This document shows positions 47,318-60,846 of a stretch of DNA of 64,000 nucleotides, piece by piece; positions within the stretch are counted from its first letter, which is position 1, and each line of letters opens with the position of its first letter. A program made the translations under genes and the position numbers. The notes beneath the pieces were generated by a model. That model saw nothing but the letters and a program-made list of their open reading frames with translations. It had not been told where the DNA came from and did not search any database. Location of the stretch: the NCBI GenBank assembly GCA_949825065.1, contig OX463854.1, positions 20,114,907 to 20,178,906 on the forward strand, in the 5' to 3' direction. Origin of the DNA: Odontocerum albicorne (taxonomy: Eukaryota > Arthropoda > Insecta > Trichoptera > Odontoceridae).

Positions 47318-49806
47318 CAGGCGTCGGCAACCTATGGCACGCGTGCCAGGCTTGGCACGCGATGGGGTTCTGAATGGCACTCTACAAATAATCAGGGAAA
47401 TCGCGAAAATATCGAGACGAAGTGATTTTTAAATAAGAGAAAATGTTTAATTATAATTATTTATCTAACGTGGCTCGCCAATGTCACGAAAATCTGCGCG
47501 AAGGGTGAGTGAGAGCGCATTCGGAGTAAAAGGGATGAAACATGCGTAGCGCCGACTAGTTATCGAAGCGGACTTCACGTATGTTCAAGCCGGAATGACA
47601 TTCGCCCCTCTCTTTCTCGTTTTGCTACTGCGCACCATTTGCCAGTAATACCAGTTAAACTTGCATTTCGTTTAATACTGGTCGTTACTTTCCGTTCTAA
47701 CTTTTTTGTGAAGACTTGTATCTTATTGGTTTAATATTTGTTATAATTCATCCATATTTAATCAAATGGAGGGTAAGAAACAAAAACTAAATGTTCGCGG
47801 GTTTCAAGACTATTGGACGAATGAATATGGATTTATACAACAAAAGGATCGTGCTGTATGTGCGATATGTCGCGAAAGTGTCGTATGCCGCACGTCAAGT
47901 GTACAAAGACATTTCCAAACCAAACATCAGTCCACATTTAATAGCAACGATGAGAAATGTGAAACTATAAAGAGAGCTGTTTCTGGTTATAAGAAACAAG
48001 TAACTTTTTTTTGTGGAATAACTGGAACGAAGCCTAAAGCGACAGAATGCAGCTTCGCAATTGCTCATTGCATAGCTGCCAAAGGCAAACCCTTTACAGA
48101 TGGGGAATATATAAAGGAAATCTTTATAAAGTGCTGAAAAGTTGTTTAGCGATTTACCTAACCAACAAACCATATTATCCCGAATTCGAGAAATACCGGC
48201 TTCTGCGCGAACAATTGAAAGAAGAATAACTGAAATGGCAGACAATGTAACAACAAAACAGAATTCTGGATTACAAGAAGCTGTTGCATTTAGCGTCGCT
48301 GTTGATGAAAGTACCGATGTAAATGATATTGCGCGGCTTGCAGTATTTGCACGGTATTGTGATAAAGGTCAAGTTTATGAAGAATTGTGCAATTTGATTC
48401 CTCTGTCTGGGACAACTAAGGGGCAGGATATTCTTGCTTCATTCATAAATTGTTTTGACAGCAAGAACATTAATATCAAAAAAATATTTTGTGTAACTAC
48501 TGACGGCGCACCTGCAATGGTTGGCAAGGATAGAGGATTTGTCAAACTTCTTGAAAATCATATTGGACATAAAATATTGAACTTCCATTGTATAATACAC
48601 CAGGAAAGTTTAGTTGCCAAAATTTCGTCACAGCGCTTAATTCCTGTAATGAACACTGTTGTTAAAATAGTTAATTTCATAGTGTCTCGCTCTTCATTGA
48701 CACACAGGCAATTTAAATCTCTTTTAGAAGAAATAGAAAGTGAATATGTTGACCTCCCCTTATACAGCCATGTTCGTTGGCTTAGTCGAGGCAATGTCTT
48801 GAATAAGTTTGTGTCATGTCTGGAACACATTAAAGTTTTTCTTAATGAAAAGGAACAACATTTCCCCGAATTGAACGATAAAGAATGGTTATGCAAATTG
48901 ATGTTTCTGACTGATATAACTAAACATCTCAATGAACTAAACTTAAGATTGCAAGGAAAGCGCCAAACTGTGCTCGAACTTTTTGAATATTGGACAGGAT
49001 TTGCTACAAAATTAAATATATTTTTATGTGATATTAATACTAGTACCTACAAATACTTCCCAAATGTTAAAGCGCTTGCAAATAAATCGACCATAGACAA
49101 AGATGAACTTAAAACCTACGTTGAAGCACTTAAAGATGAATTTTCCAGAAGATGCAAAGACTTTGAAGCTCATGTGCCTATATTTTCCTTCCTCATAAAA
49201 CCAGATTTAATAGATCCATTAATAATCCCGTTTGATTTTTCAATTTTTGAGTGGATGAATGTTGATAATTTTGAAATGGAACTTATCGAACTAATATCTT
49301 CAGAATTATGGAAAACAAAATTTAAGGAATTACGAAAAAATCTGGAAGATGACTCTATGGAAAAATCGACTGCTATATTAAATTGTTGGATGTCATTGCC
49401 GGAAAGATTTAATTGTTTAAAGAAAATTGCATGTGCTCTCCTTTCCGCTTTTGGTTCCACATATCTCTGTGAACAAATTTTTTCTCACATGAAACATATT
49501 TTGAGTCCACAAAGAAGTCGTTTAACAACTGAACATTCAGAATCTTGTGTGAAATTAAAAGTCACAAATTATACCCCTGATATTGAAATATTAAGCAAAA
49601 ATGTGCAGGGACAAGGTTCGCATTAAATTTTTTTAATTTATGTTAGAATTTTATGTTATTTTTTAATAAATATGTTTAAAAGATAAATTTGGTATAAAAT
49701 TCTTCTCCTCTAGAACCCCATTATATAATTTAGAATTAAGGCGGCACCCTGAATCATATTGGTAGAGTGGCTTGGCACACCACAGCTAAAAGGTTGCCGA
49801 CCCCTG
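47318..49806 (+). mobile_element. Nearly intact hAT transposon (Charlie-like)
   Basis: It is 2489 bp with an exact 8-bp target duplication TTCTACAA (47310-47317, 49807-49814). The ends CAGGCGTCGGCAACCTATGG and, reversed, CAGGGGTCGGCAACCTTTTA are inverted repeats. GGCACGCGTGCC lies just inside the left end. One transposase gene, broken only by a 2-bp deletion. Confidence 0.96.
47766..49626 (+). pseudogene. hAT transposase with BED zinc finger, single 2-bp frameshift
   Basis: The first part (47766-48137) starts MEGKKQKLNVRGFQDYWTNE and contains a BED finger: C-x2-C at CAICRES and H-x4-H at HFQTKHQ, residues about 38-58. Near 48131-48135 two bases are missing (KC then AEKLFSDLPN in another frame). 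The second part runs open to GQGSH. It holds the RNase-H-like core (AVDESTDVND with the first Asp, TTDGAPAMVGK with the second, YLCEQIFSHM with the conserved Glu) and the C-terminal hATC dimerisation block (LLSAFGSTYLCEQIF...SPQRSRLTTEH). Total about 620 residues, the family's normal size. Related vertebrate domesticated proteins exist (GTF2IRD2, ZBED5 type). Confidence 0.93.
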
Positions 49807-49814
49807 TTCTACAA

Positions 49815-52079
49815 CTATAGTTCTTATAAGACTCGCGATTCATCCCTTCTCTATTAACATGACATCAGACAGACACATACATAATCATTTTATGAAGATA
49901 TTTCATTATCGCGTATGTTACCAGCCTTCGTGTTTTATAGTTATTCTTTCAATAACACTTGTTTATTTTCGAAGATCTACCAAAGTTCACCTAAGATCTA
50001 CTTGAGGCTCCTGTTTTTTTTCTCAACCTTTAAAACCAAAAATCTAAAATTTCAGAATTATCAACAAAAATATGTCTTGAATACAAGTATAAAGTCAAGG
50101 CTGTACTTTAAATTGAGTTATTGTGATATTTTTATTTAATTTCTAATAAAAAAAACAATAAATATTAGTAAATACAATTGACAATAAGGTTTGATTTAAT
50201 GTAATACTTGTGTGTGTTTGACAGAACTTTTACTTAACAAGAAAGGTAAATTTAGATCCAAGTCGAGTTCGTTCTATTGCATATTTGTTTTTTTAAGTAC
50301 AGCATTAAAAAACGTTTCACCAAAATAAGTTGAGCAAAATAGCATTAAAATATAACTGGTCTTGCTAAATTGTCTTTAAAAACTTTCCTTTATTAAATCC
50401 AGAAAATGGGTCATTTTTAAATCATCAATTCAATTATTGTCAGATGAAATATCAACGGGTTACTCCTTCTCTTTGGAAGAAAGGTATTGCACTTACCACC
50501 AGTGGTACGGGTACCACTAATGAGAACCGCAGATTTAAGACATCGTCAATTTTTTATTTTTGTATCGACTTTCTAAACAATCATGCTCGGTCATTCTGTG
50601 TGAATTCCGAAGCTTCCATCACCACTCTCAATACAGCGAGTTTTACTCTACATATAAATTATTATAATTAAAATTTCCAATAACATCATATTTGGAACTA
50701 TCAAATATAGATTACATATAACTAAGATATAACCATATCAGATACAGATCAAGTATGTATCAAACCATTATTGGGCGGCACCGGTTCGCAAGCACAGCCA
50801 CAGTTAATGACAGGCCAGGGTAAGTATCGGCCAGGGCGGGTGTGGCCTTCGGGAATTTCGGGGCCTGACCAGGGGGAAGAAAATAAGAAGTACATCAAAA
50901 AGTTGAGCTGGTAATGTGGTGAAATCAAGATCGATAGCATCGCACTAACAATGGTATTCCTCGCGGTAACCTACGTTTCGATAACTTTGACATCAATTTC
51001 ATTGTTCATGCAGACCTTTGAAGGTAGAAGATCCTAAGAAGTAACCTCGAAGGTTCATATCAAAACTAAGGCTACAGCTGACTTCATCAGAAGAATCGAT
51101 TTTTCTAAAAATTTGATTAAATTTTATAATTATACTGGATACAGAAAAGACACAAATTTGTCGTTAAGCATTTGCAAGACTTATTCCGATATTCTTGTAG
51201 GTTGTAATATTGATGCTGGAACAACGGGATAACTCCGATGACTCTCGTTCTTCGGTGATTTTCTTCACTGGAATCAAAACATTTCTCCAAGTAAGAGAAA
51301 AACGAAATATTTGTAAACCTATCTAGTGTTCAGAAGAACATTGAATATTTCATTCTGGAAACACACCCTGGATATTTCAGGGTAATGGAAGATATGAAAT
51401 TGAGTCTTTGACATTTTTTCAAGTAAAAACATTTCGCAAAACTCCCTGAAACCGATAATAACCCCACCCCACGCAGATTGTTTCAGCCTAAAATTCAGAA
51501 GCACAGACGGCACTGTTTAATTCTTCGTTTCCAAATAATTTCTAGACTTCTAATAATATGTAATGTTGTTAGATGGTATGGCAATTTTTTGACACTGATA
51601 GAAATTTGCATGTAAAGTTGTGTTTGAACAAATAGGAATATTTTGAACTGATTTTTTTCGAAGACATCATCTTGCGTTTGTTTTATGTCAACAAATGGCG
51701 TCAAAAAACCAAAAAATACAATTATCATCGTAGTTTTGTCATAAAAGACAGGGTAATATAAAAAGATCCAAAAGTTTATAATATTTTAAAGACATAATTA
51801 ATAGATACTGTAAAAGCTCTCATAATAATGTTACACAAAACAAAATAAAAATAAAAGTTTATTTAATGTTAACAAAGCTAACAAAAACTGAAGTGACAAA
51901 AAAAACAAATTATTTCACAAATGTAAAAGCAGTCTGAAAGATAGCTGCAAAGAGAAATTATTTATAAGTTTACATTATTGTAGAGGAGTAATTCTTCAAC
52001 CCGGAGAAATATTGCTCGTAAATTGGAAAACACTCGAGACTTAAAAAAAAAATATAATTTTGGACTTAGAAAATACACA
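49815..52079. other. 2.3 kb with nothing firmly recognised
   Basis: A GC-rich patch at 50760-50880 (GGCCAGGGCGGGTGTGGCC) and an inverted repeat AGTGGTAC-GG-GTACCACT near 50502-50519 stand out. No coding sequence was recognised. Confidence 0.35.
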
Positions 52080-52760
52080 CATGCCACATCACGTCATTTC
52101 CCTATTGGGGCAAGGAGAAAAGAGAGCATAAACTTTTATATCTAGACATACTTCCATCGCTTCCTTCACATTCATACATATTCTTATACAACTCCATCTG
52201 CTTCTCGTAATTCTTAGATTTCCTTAATAATAATAATAATTATAAAATAATAATTTATCTAGCGCCGTTTAGATAGCAAACTCTCCACAAGGGCTTTCTG
52301 AATAAGGATTCGAACCCACTTATAAAGTTGATAAGACCTCCCAAAAATAATAGTCTTTAAGTGCTTCCTAAAGCTGCACACGCCACCCATACCTTCTTTT
52401 AAAATTTCATTAACTTGATCCAACCACACTTTTTTCGACAGTTCTCTACTACGACTGCCACATATGCTCGCATTATAAATTTAAGTGGGTCTTTCGTCAC
52501 CCATTTCGCTTATATGATATATGTGTAAACCACCTCAACGTGTTATTTTATCCTAGTTAATACATCAGTTTTTAACCGGCATTCATCATTTCTTATTCTG
52601 TCATGCATCGACATATTCTTCTCAGTCCACGCGTTTCCACCGCATTTACTCGTTCATTCATTTTCCATGCCCACGTTTCACAACCATACATCAAAGGTTG
52701 CCACTAATAGGTTGTTGTTCATACATCATCTGGGCATTGTTTGGTTTGAATATGTCTTTT
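52080..52760 (-). pseudogene. LINE family A relic with SINE family D inside
   Basis: The minus strand reads RELSKKVWLDQVNEILKEGM (W.DQ...ILK.G tail) and upstream MRWKRVD and MDA blocks. A family D SINE (about 52225-52345, minus) interrupts it with a TTATTATTATTATT tail. Confidence 0.55.
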
Positions 52761-54299
52761 AGTGCTAGAAAAATATTGTAAAACAGAGTATCATTGTACA
52801 ATGGGTTGAATCCAGCGTAAGAAAAAATGCGTTACAATGCCCACTAAGTGTAATAAGAAAAAAATACAGATAGAGTAACAAGCCTAAATGGGAAATGGCC
52901 AAGAAAGATAAGGTTTGAATGGAGTGAACTCGGGAGAGTTGAGAAATCGGAATAAACTGAGACTGCAATCCCAACCCGAAAAAGGAAAGGAAAACAGTTG
53001 ATGACTACCACATTAGCAGATTTTGATACTATCCGGTTCAAATATTTATGTTTGAGTGCCCCATTGACTTTTTTCGATTCATAGTTTCCTATCGTTACAC
53101 GCTTATAAATAAGCTAATCGAAATTATGAACATTTTTCCGAGGCTAATGTGATACACTCGCAACGTGATACGAGTATAACGATAACATTGACGCGACAAT
53201 CCCAATGAGTCACAGGTCACATCCCACCCCCAGAACTGGTATGACAAATTGAGAGAAGCGTCAGAAACTCATACAGAGATGATATTAAACAGAGCACATC
53301 TAAGCCGCAAAATGTGACTAAATATTTTATATTTTCCTTCTCTTGTTTATTTTGTATTGTTGGCTTGCTATCTCTGCCCGATTATCAACACTGAAAAAAA
53401 TTACTTTGAGAAAATAATTTAAATCCTTGGATAAAAAATCAAAGTATAATAGAATAAATTCAATTACCACCGAAGAAATAAAAGTTTCAATTATAAGTGT
53501 CTTTAGGTCAGATGAAATCGCTACATTTTCGCGATAATTTCATCGATTTTTTCCGAAAGGTTTTATGAGGGCGATGTTGAGCAAAAAGCAACCAAATTAA
53601 AGATAATAGCTGGAAAACAGGATCCAAGGCGAATATTAAAATGGAGCGCTTTTCCCTTGAAAAGGCGTAACGTGGGCACTTCGGTTAACTGAATAAAGAG
53701 GAACGTGTTCTTGACGAGTATTATCGCCAGGCGATGTGTCTCAGATGTTTTTGAACACCGCAATGATTCATCGCCGAATAGTGGATGAATGAAACGAGTT
53801 TATACGATCAAAACGTTGGATGACTAAAATAATAGTAACATAATATTACGTAATAATTAATGTTCACAACGATGTTAATGAACGTCAGCGCAAAGATATA
53901 ATTCTAGTTTGCAGGTGTTACAGGTGACCATACATGGAAACTTCTGACAGTCATCTTTCTGAAAGAACTCCTAAAATATAGGGCATTAATCCATGTCTCA
54001 AGAATCGCCATCCTGACACAGGCAGATCTATGAATATAAGGGATAAGATGTATCGACGAAATTTATCTGGCCGCTGAATTTGAAAAATGAGATTTTTATC
54101 TTAAATTAACAACGGGCAAGGTATATGACGCAATCCTCAAACTAAGTCATAAGTTTTACTCCCCTACTATTTATTAAAACAAATTATTAGAATTACGCTG
54201 TTGTACATTTTTTAAATGAAAATTGTGACCACCAGGATAAAACTTAGTAACTGCAGTTACACGTGATAAAAGAATGTCTATGAAACTAAAAGGAAAATA
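52761..54299. other. Mostly unrecognised; one LINE-A scrap
   Basis: The line TTAGCAGATTTTGATACTAT at 53013-53032 also occurs at 63909 with one change, so at least 53000-53060 belongs to the same repeat family. The rest shows no gene. Confidence 0.4.
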
Positions 54300-54740
54300 T
54301 ATATAAAAGCGTCATAGGATCAGTACTCTTGTACGGAGATAAATGTTGGGAAATAACTTAATCCCAAGAAGAGATTTCATGCTATCAAAATGCATGCTGC
54401 AATGGAATTCAGGAGTGAACAAAAAGACGAAATAAGGAATAAGTATGTCAAAGGTACCCTGAACTTGAGAAACTACGAGTAAGTACTCGTAAGAGTTGGA
54501 TGGACATACATAAAGTAAACCGGCTGAATATGTGGGAAATCAGACACTGAAGATGGAAGTCCTTGGAAATAGTCAAAGAAGTGGTAGAATGGTAGCAACA
54601 ACCAAGTCATGAGTGACCTGAACCTGACACCGGGGATGACCTTTGACAGAGCACGATACAAAAATGTGACTTGTCACTCTGATCCCAAATAAATGGGAAA
54701 ATGCGAAGATGATGATGGAGTCCTGTTGCTCGTTTTTTAA
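54300..54740 (+). pseudogene. LINE C-terminal relic
   Basis: LYGDKCWEIT, MWEIRH, then NLTPGMTFDRARYKN and SDPK correspond to the Y..E.W, MWGHV.RM and final DR..W blocks of arthropod LINEs. Several frameshifts. Weak to moderate. Confidence 0.4.
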
Positions 54741-55439
54741 TGTCAAAGTGATTTTACCCAAATATAGTACATTAATCAAATCAATAATACCTCAAATACA
54801 ATAACATGTTCGTTAAAAAGTGGGGTAGTATTCTGCGTTTCGTATATAATAAATATATTTTATATAATATGATAAAAAAGATCAGTCCGGAAGATTTCCG
54901 ACTGCACATTTAGTATTGCTACGAAAAATTCGCGCACGAGAGCAAGTTACGATGGCAAAAGAGGTGAGAGGTATTTTGTCGACCACCATTGAATTATGTT
55001 ATTGAAATGTGGGAAATGTTTTATTGATTTGATTCTCGTTCCCGCATTGATGTGCGGGTTGTACATTAAAAAGCTCCATCAGAGTTCTGACAGGGCTGCA
55101 CGACAGCGGTGAGGAAAAATAAATATGAGGAAATGTATATAATACTTCAAGAGGTGGTTTTTAGTATTATACGACTGAAAGGCCTGGGGAATTAATACTA
55201 ACAAATGAAAATAGTTACAAAAGTATAAGAAAAACATGGAAATAAATAAATATGATTCAGTGTGATTTACTAAATGTGGTTCAAAAATATATTTCTTTCG
55301 TTAAATACTCGTATATGATACTGTTTTTTTTTATCTTGAACTCGTTAATGATTCTAAATCATTCACAAAACTTTCTTGCAATTAATTATGTATGATCGTT
55401 GTCTGAAGTGATTATTATTTATCAAAAATTAAGCCTATG

Positions 55440-55830
55440 AACCTTTATAGGAGTATTACAAAATGCCTCATGGATGTCCTGGATGAAAGGAGGTTGTATT
55501 ATATTACAATTTCGACTTCTTACATTTCCTTCTCTCAAAATATCATTCACTCGATCCAACCATAATTTCTTTAGTCTTCCTTTTCCACATACTCCATTTA
55601 CATTTCACTGTATGTTTGTTTTGTTAGTCTTCATTATTTTTTTCCACATACCCAAACTATCACACACTGCTCTTCTTCATCTTACTCAGCAGCACACCCA
55701 AATTAAGTTGACAGTCATCCCTAAATATTTCATTCCGTATCCTGCCATACATTGCCACCCCATTTATACTTCTCATTCCACGCATTTCTACAGCATTCAG
55801 CTGCTTTTAGTATTTTACCACAACACAAAT
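55440..55830 (-). pseudogene. LINE family A relic
   Basis: The minus strand aligns by eye with the tails at 28000 and 30400 (Leu/Val-Trp-Leu-Asp block, then KRMWK-like text, then NAVEMRGMRSINGV near 55770-55800). Confidence 0.5.
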
Positions 55831-55865
55831 CAACCTGGTCGGGCTTATTACAAGTATTTCCAACT

Positions 55866-55994
55866 ACACAGAAAGATGTTCAAGAGACCATAAGTGAAAA
55901 CCAAATCGTTTTTTTTAATCTCGGTTCCAATAGCAATCGGTATCGCAGCCCCTGGGTCGGAAGACAGGCGTCTTGCCAAACAGGTCACGGAAAT
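55866..55994 (-). repeat. tRNA-derived SINE family 1 copy
   Basis: Minus-strand GTTTGGCAAGACGCCTGTCT, CCGACCCAGGGGCTG and GGTTTTCACTTATGGTCTCT. The B box has diverged. Confidence 0.65.
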
Positions 55995-56299
55995 TGTCCA
56001 CTAATATTACAGTTTTAATGTCTTAGGCCCTTGAAATCTACTTATGTCCGTGTATATTACACAAAATTGAATATTGTAGACAAAACAACTCGACGAACCT
56101 ATTACTAAATTGGAAATATCTCCCAACGATCCAGAACCTTGTTAAAAGGCCTGAATGTAAAAAACAGACAATCATTTTTATTCGGAAATAACAAACGCAA
56201 ATAAATATATGTTGTAATTTATTTATCAACCACGCGCTTTATTGATGTCTGAGTGCGAGTTCACCTTGTTCAGCCAATTGGACTTAACAACTTCGAATA

Positions 56300-56665
56300 T
56301 CGATTTATTGGATTGACTGACCCTGTGGCGTGGAATATATTTTCTGTGTAGATAGATACCTTCAATAAATGTCTTAAATTAACACTTGATGGGATATGCT
56401 ATACACAAGAGACAGACAGGCAATCCCTAATGTCGAATATGATGTAGTCAGTCACCATGTGGATGGAAGACGCTTGTGCGTGGATTGGTTTATTGTGTGC
56501 AATCAGTTGCACTTCAGCAAGCAAACAGTCTTCTACAGATCAAACCCAAAGTTCCGATGGCGACAAAATCAAGTCCCAAGACGTTCATTGAATCCGCAAG
56601 GAATCGAACCTGTGGCGCCCGCTTGCGTAGCATGAATGCTAACCGTTAGACCACGATCGCCAATA
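56300..56665 (-). repeat. tRNA-derived SINE family C copy
   Basis: The minus strand reads GGCGATCGTGGTCTAACGGT, TAGCATTCATGCTACGCAAG, CGGGCGCC and a B box AGGTTCGATTCCTTGCGG. The body shares GTTGCACTTCAGCAAGCAAA-like text with the copy at 4440-4800. The acceptor arms do not match, so it is not a tRNA gene. Confidence 0.6.
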
Positions 56666-57120
56666 ACACACAAGAAAAGCTCTCTAGAAATAAATGGTGT
56701 TACAGTTACAAATAAAAAGTTTTCATATAATTTTGACAACTTAAAAACTTTTGATGGGTGTGGTTAAAATTGGCGTCATATATTTGTGTAAATTGCTTTA
56801 GTAAAAGATCAAAGTGAACCGTTCATAATTGTAATTTTTTTATCAAATACGAATCGTTATCTACATTTACTTTGCATACTTTTCTTAACATTGATCGTAG
56901 AAATCAAATGCATTGATTACGTTGGAAAAATACAATAAAACTGTAATGTTTTAAACACGTTTTTTTCCGCATGAATTCAACGATAACACGCGTGATTGAA
57001 TTTAACGCATAAGATGAGCGCTTGAAGATTAGGGTCTGGTCCGGAACAGTTAGCGGACAACGCGCCGTTCTTAGCGGTAGCGGTATTAGCGGATCTCCAC
57101 TCCTATCATTATATATGATA

Positions 57121-57270
57121 CAGGCGTACCTCGCTTATAGGACGGGTAACGTTCCAGGCCATCACTGTTAAGTGAATCCCAGCATTTTCCCCATTCATTT
57201 ATCAGGGCATTTAAAAGCCTAGAAAAATATTTAAAGTTTAATTTATTCATTAAGTAATATGGATAGATAA
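57121..57270 (+). mobile_element. One end of a Tigger/pogo-like element
   Basis: CAGGCGTACCTCGCTTATAG next to TA, followed by GACGGGTAACGTTCCAGGCC, closely resembles the terminal repeat of Tigger-type elements (CAGGC.TACCTCG...GG.TTCGGTTCCAG). No matching right end or transposase was seen. Confidence 0.55.
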
Positions 57271-60200
57271 AAAAACCCGATGCGTAAGTAAAAATATTAA
57301 CTAAATGCTAACTTTGGAATACTATATATCGTCATTTACCAATGTTACACTTTCTTAAAGAAATATGACATAGAAGTTTGCCTCCTTGACTGACGCATCC
57401 TTTTGCGAAGGGTTTCTCTGTAGCATGTTATACTATTCGTTAGTATTTTTCTCAACGTAGAACTTCTTTTGTATAGGTGTGTAAATGGTGTATGTCAACA
57501 AACTGAGAACTCGCTTTGACAATGACGCCAAACAACTGTGTAGTGTTGACGTGCACATCAGCTGACTACATTCAAGTTAGGTGATGTGTGCGTCAACAAC
57601 GTGCCGTTAGGGCAATGGAAGTGCCGAAAATAATAAACATTTTGTGTAAATTTTCAAAGCACGTATGAACCCTTCCTATCCTGTGATATGTAACTAGTAC
57701 ACATTGCTTCTAAAAACTTTAATATCTCTATAAACATAATAAATATTGGGTTCAGATTTAAGGTATTCCTCCGTAATACATTTACGCATGGAATGAAAAA
57801 ATAATATTAATAATAATTAGCACTTATCGGCCAAATCAAAGATATTTTGTGAAAATCGGGGATAAACTCACCAATACAATCAAACGTGTCCCAGTGTGGG
57901 ACGTAGGTATATTCATTCTAAAAACCGCTATGGATGAGGAAGCGACGGTATTCACGTCTCACTCTCACTCTACTTCGGTATGTGGGAACACAAAAAATAG
58001 AATCTCAGTTCGCAGTCGTTTCTTCCTTCGAGGTATAACATACACAGTGTTAGCGTTCCGAGTTCCGTCTCAGTAGCTCGCGGGCATTCATACGAGGTGC
58101 GTCCGTTTTGTGAACGTCGGCCGATATTTTTTCATGTTTTCAGCAATTAAATTTCAATTATAATCATTTTTGACTTCAAATTTAATTAATTTAAGCGATT
58201 GGCTATGAATATTCTTATTTTTCCGATTTTAAATCGCTCATTTTTACACGTGTATTGAATACACAGTACCGGAACGCGCGATTTTTTTAGCACCGGAAGG
58301 GCAAGGTTAACGAAACGCCGTACAGCAGAACGATGTAAAGTGATGTACGTTTGTGTACCGGTCTCACTTTCAGTGGTGCAAGATGTAGCCCATAAAATAC
58401 GACAAGGGAATTAATGCGAATTGGATCGAACTCTAAACCTCCGTGTGGAAGTCAAGTGTTGCCAACTAGACTGTTGGTAGTGACCAACTCAGATGACATA
58501 CTCGTAAACGATCAAATTTAATTTATAATATTTCGTATCGTGTGAAGACGTACATATAAAATATATGAGCATATGTGAAATATGTGTTATATATGTAACA
58601 TATGTGAAAGTAAATTCGATGTGTACACAGACCGTCACACTCTTTTATTGGGCAGTCCCTGAGGGCTGTAACGGCAACTCAAAGCTGCTGCTCGATTGTG
58701 GCTCATTATGCTGAAGCTGCCTTGCACTACATAACGCAACATGTCAAGTCAGAGGCGATGCAAAAGTTCCAAATCATGGGGTTAGTGCTTTCAACGAGAA
58801 CAGGCGATACGCTTTGGCTATTAACAGAGTAAATCTACAAAGATAAAAGGTTTTAAAAATAATGGAACGTAAGGTTTTATTTGTGATCGTTTCTTTAATT
58901 TGTATAAAATATTATCCATGGACGTAGATTCTTAAGAATCGCCAAATTGTCTTGGTGCGATGTTGTCTTAAAAGACACCGTTTATTGACCGAAATCACTC
59001 CATGAACGCGTTCTTTTTATCGGAGCATCTCTCAAAAATAGTCATTTTTAGAAAATTATTGATGGTTTCAATGTTGTGTCTAAAGAATACTATACCAGCT
59101 CGCAGACTGTAATTTGGAGAGCTCTGCTCTACAAATTCCGGCATATGGCACGAAGAAAAAAATACTATTATTTTTTAAAATGAAGATCAATTGCGCAAAT
59201 ATTACATTATAACATAACGATCAGATAAAAAAAACTTTGTTCCATACTCCATATTCATTTTAAAAGTCTCGAGTAGACCACGAAGCTCACCTTGTTATGT
59301 TTACTTAAAAATGTATGGGCTTGAATCTTATTTAAATACACTGGGTTCCAGCGGGAATCAAACCTGTAACCCCCGGGTTAGAAGACAGTAGTATTACCAA
59401 CAAGTCACCGAGGTCGAACGGTAACTTGGACTCTCCTGATCTATGACATTTCCCCCTAAAAATTGTAGATCCATTCCTTGGTTTCACAACACACGAATAA
59501 TTGAACATGTATGTAAAATAACGATATTTGCAAGGACGTGTTTTAGATATACTAAAAACACAAAACTTATTCAACATCTACGCACCCAAACAATGATGTA
59601 CCTTTCAATATATCCGAATTAGTGTTTCGGATATATTAGGGAGCGTGGCCGGGAGACGGTATAACGATTATTTGGGTTTAAAATCTCTGGACCAGGCACG
59701 GAACTCGCGGTTCGTCATGGAACGTGTTGGCAACAATACCGCTCGGCGCATGCGAGTATTGTTATCATAAGAATTATTTTTACTAAACTGGCATCTTTCT
59801 TATTTCACCATCGGAAATCGAACCCGAAACCCCCGGATGGAAGTCAAGAATATTACCACTAGGCTACGAAGGTCGTATATACCATAGATTAAAACGTCCG
59901 AATTAAAGATTTACTAGACAATCATTATTTGTAGTCAAAAGCACATATATCGTGTGTATTTTTAATGAAGTAAAAAATTGGTTCATTTTTTATAACAATG
60001 TTATTGTATTTTCACACAAATCTACATTTGTAATGCTTTTAACGATACCGCGTTACAATTATACAAAATGAGATAACGGCAAACAAAAAGAAAAATTACA
60101 GGTCGAGACTAACTGGATCGTTCATTGTATCCCTGAAACGTGAATATCGAAGAAACGGAATATCGGCCCAAACAAACTGCTCGTCACCTGGCGCAGACAA

Positions 60201-60846
60201 TTGCGGCTACTGGAAACCTGTTCTCGCTCCACGCGGTTTTCTATGCCCTGCAACTGGATCCACCTCCACTCCGCTCACTTTCCACCTCATATTTTGCCTC
60301 TATCAGCATTTAACTAGGAAACGTCAAAATAATACCTGAGGCTTCAAGCCGGAGTAAAACACTTGTTCCACGCATTAAACTTGTTTTAGTTAGTAAATCG
60401 TTTAAGCGATTTATTGATATTATACAAAATTGGTGTAATAATAATTTTATGAATATGTATTTGACAAGACATGGGGAGCACAATAAAAAAACGTGTGAAT
60501 CAATATATATGAAATTTAAGAATGAGAAAAAAAGGCTGCAACATACTATCAAGATGAGTAACCCTCACGTATTATTTTTCCCGCTTCCCGAATATACCAG
60601 TCGGTTCAAAACTATTTAATCAATTTCATTCTGAAGCCAGGTGGTACCGAGGTAAGACTTAACGATGCGTTGTCTCAGTTTTATTTGCTGGTGTTGAAAC
60701 AACCCTCATTATCACATTTGTCATAATTCAGATATAAGGGCTGCATGTGCGCCAAACCTACTCGCACACGTCGAGTGCGAGCAAGTATAGTTACCAGACG
60801 AACTTAACTGATATGTTGGATACCATTTTTCAAATGTTTTTAAGTA
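57271..60846. other. 3.6 kb with only SINE scraps
   Basis: Minus-strand tRNA-SINE heads with B boxes occur at 58420-58480, 59325-59418 (GGTTTGATTCCCG) and 59808-59873 (GGGTTCGATTTCCG). An imperfect inverted repeat CAATACCGC / GCGAGTATTG lies at about 59735-59762. No coding sequence was recognised. Confidence 0.4.

Noticed and set aside
50760..50880. Coding exon in a GC-rich patch
   Set aside because: The frame shows no domain and no matching splice sites with the RanBPM phase; probably an unclassified repeat.
56578..56665. tRNA gene on the minus strand
   Set aside because: It has A and B boxes but mismatched arms and a conserved SINE body after it.
58090..58120. Mariner end (TACGAGGTGCGTCC)
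   Set aside because: It resembles the TIR start of the 13595 family, but only one short end is present and no transposase scrap follows.
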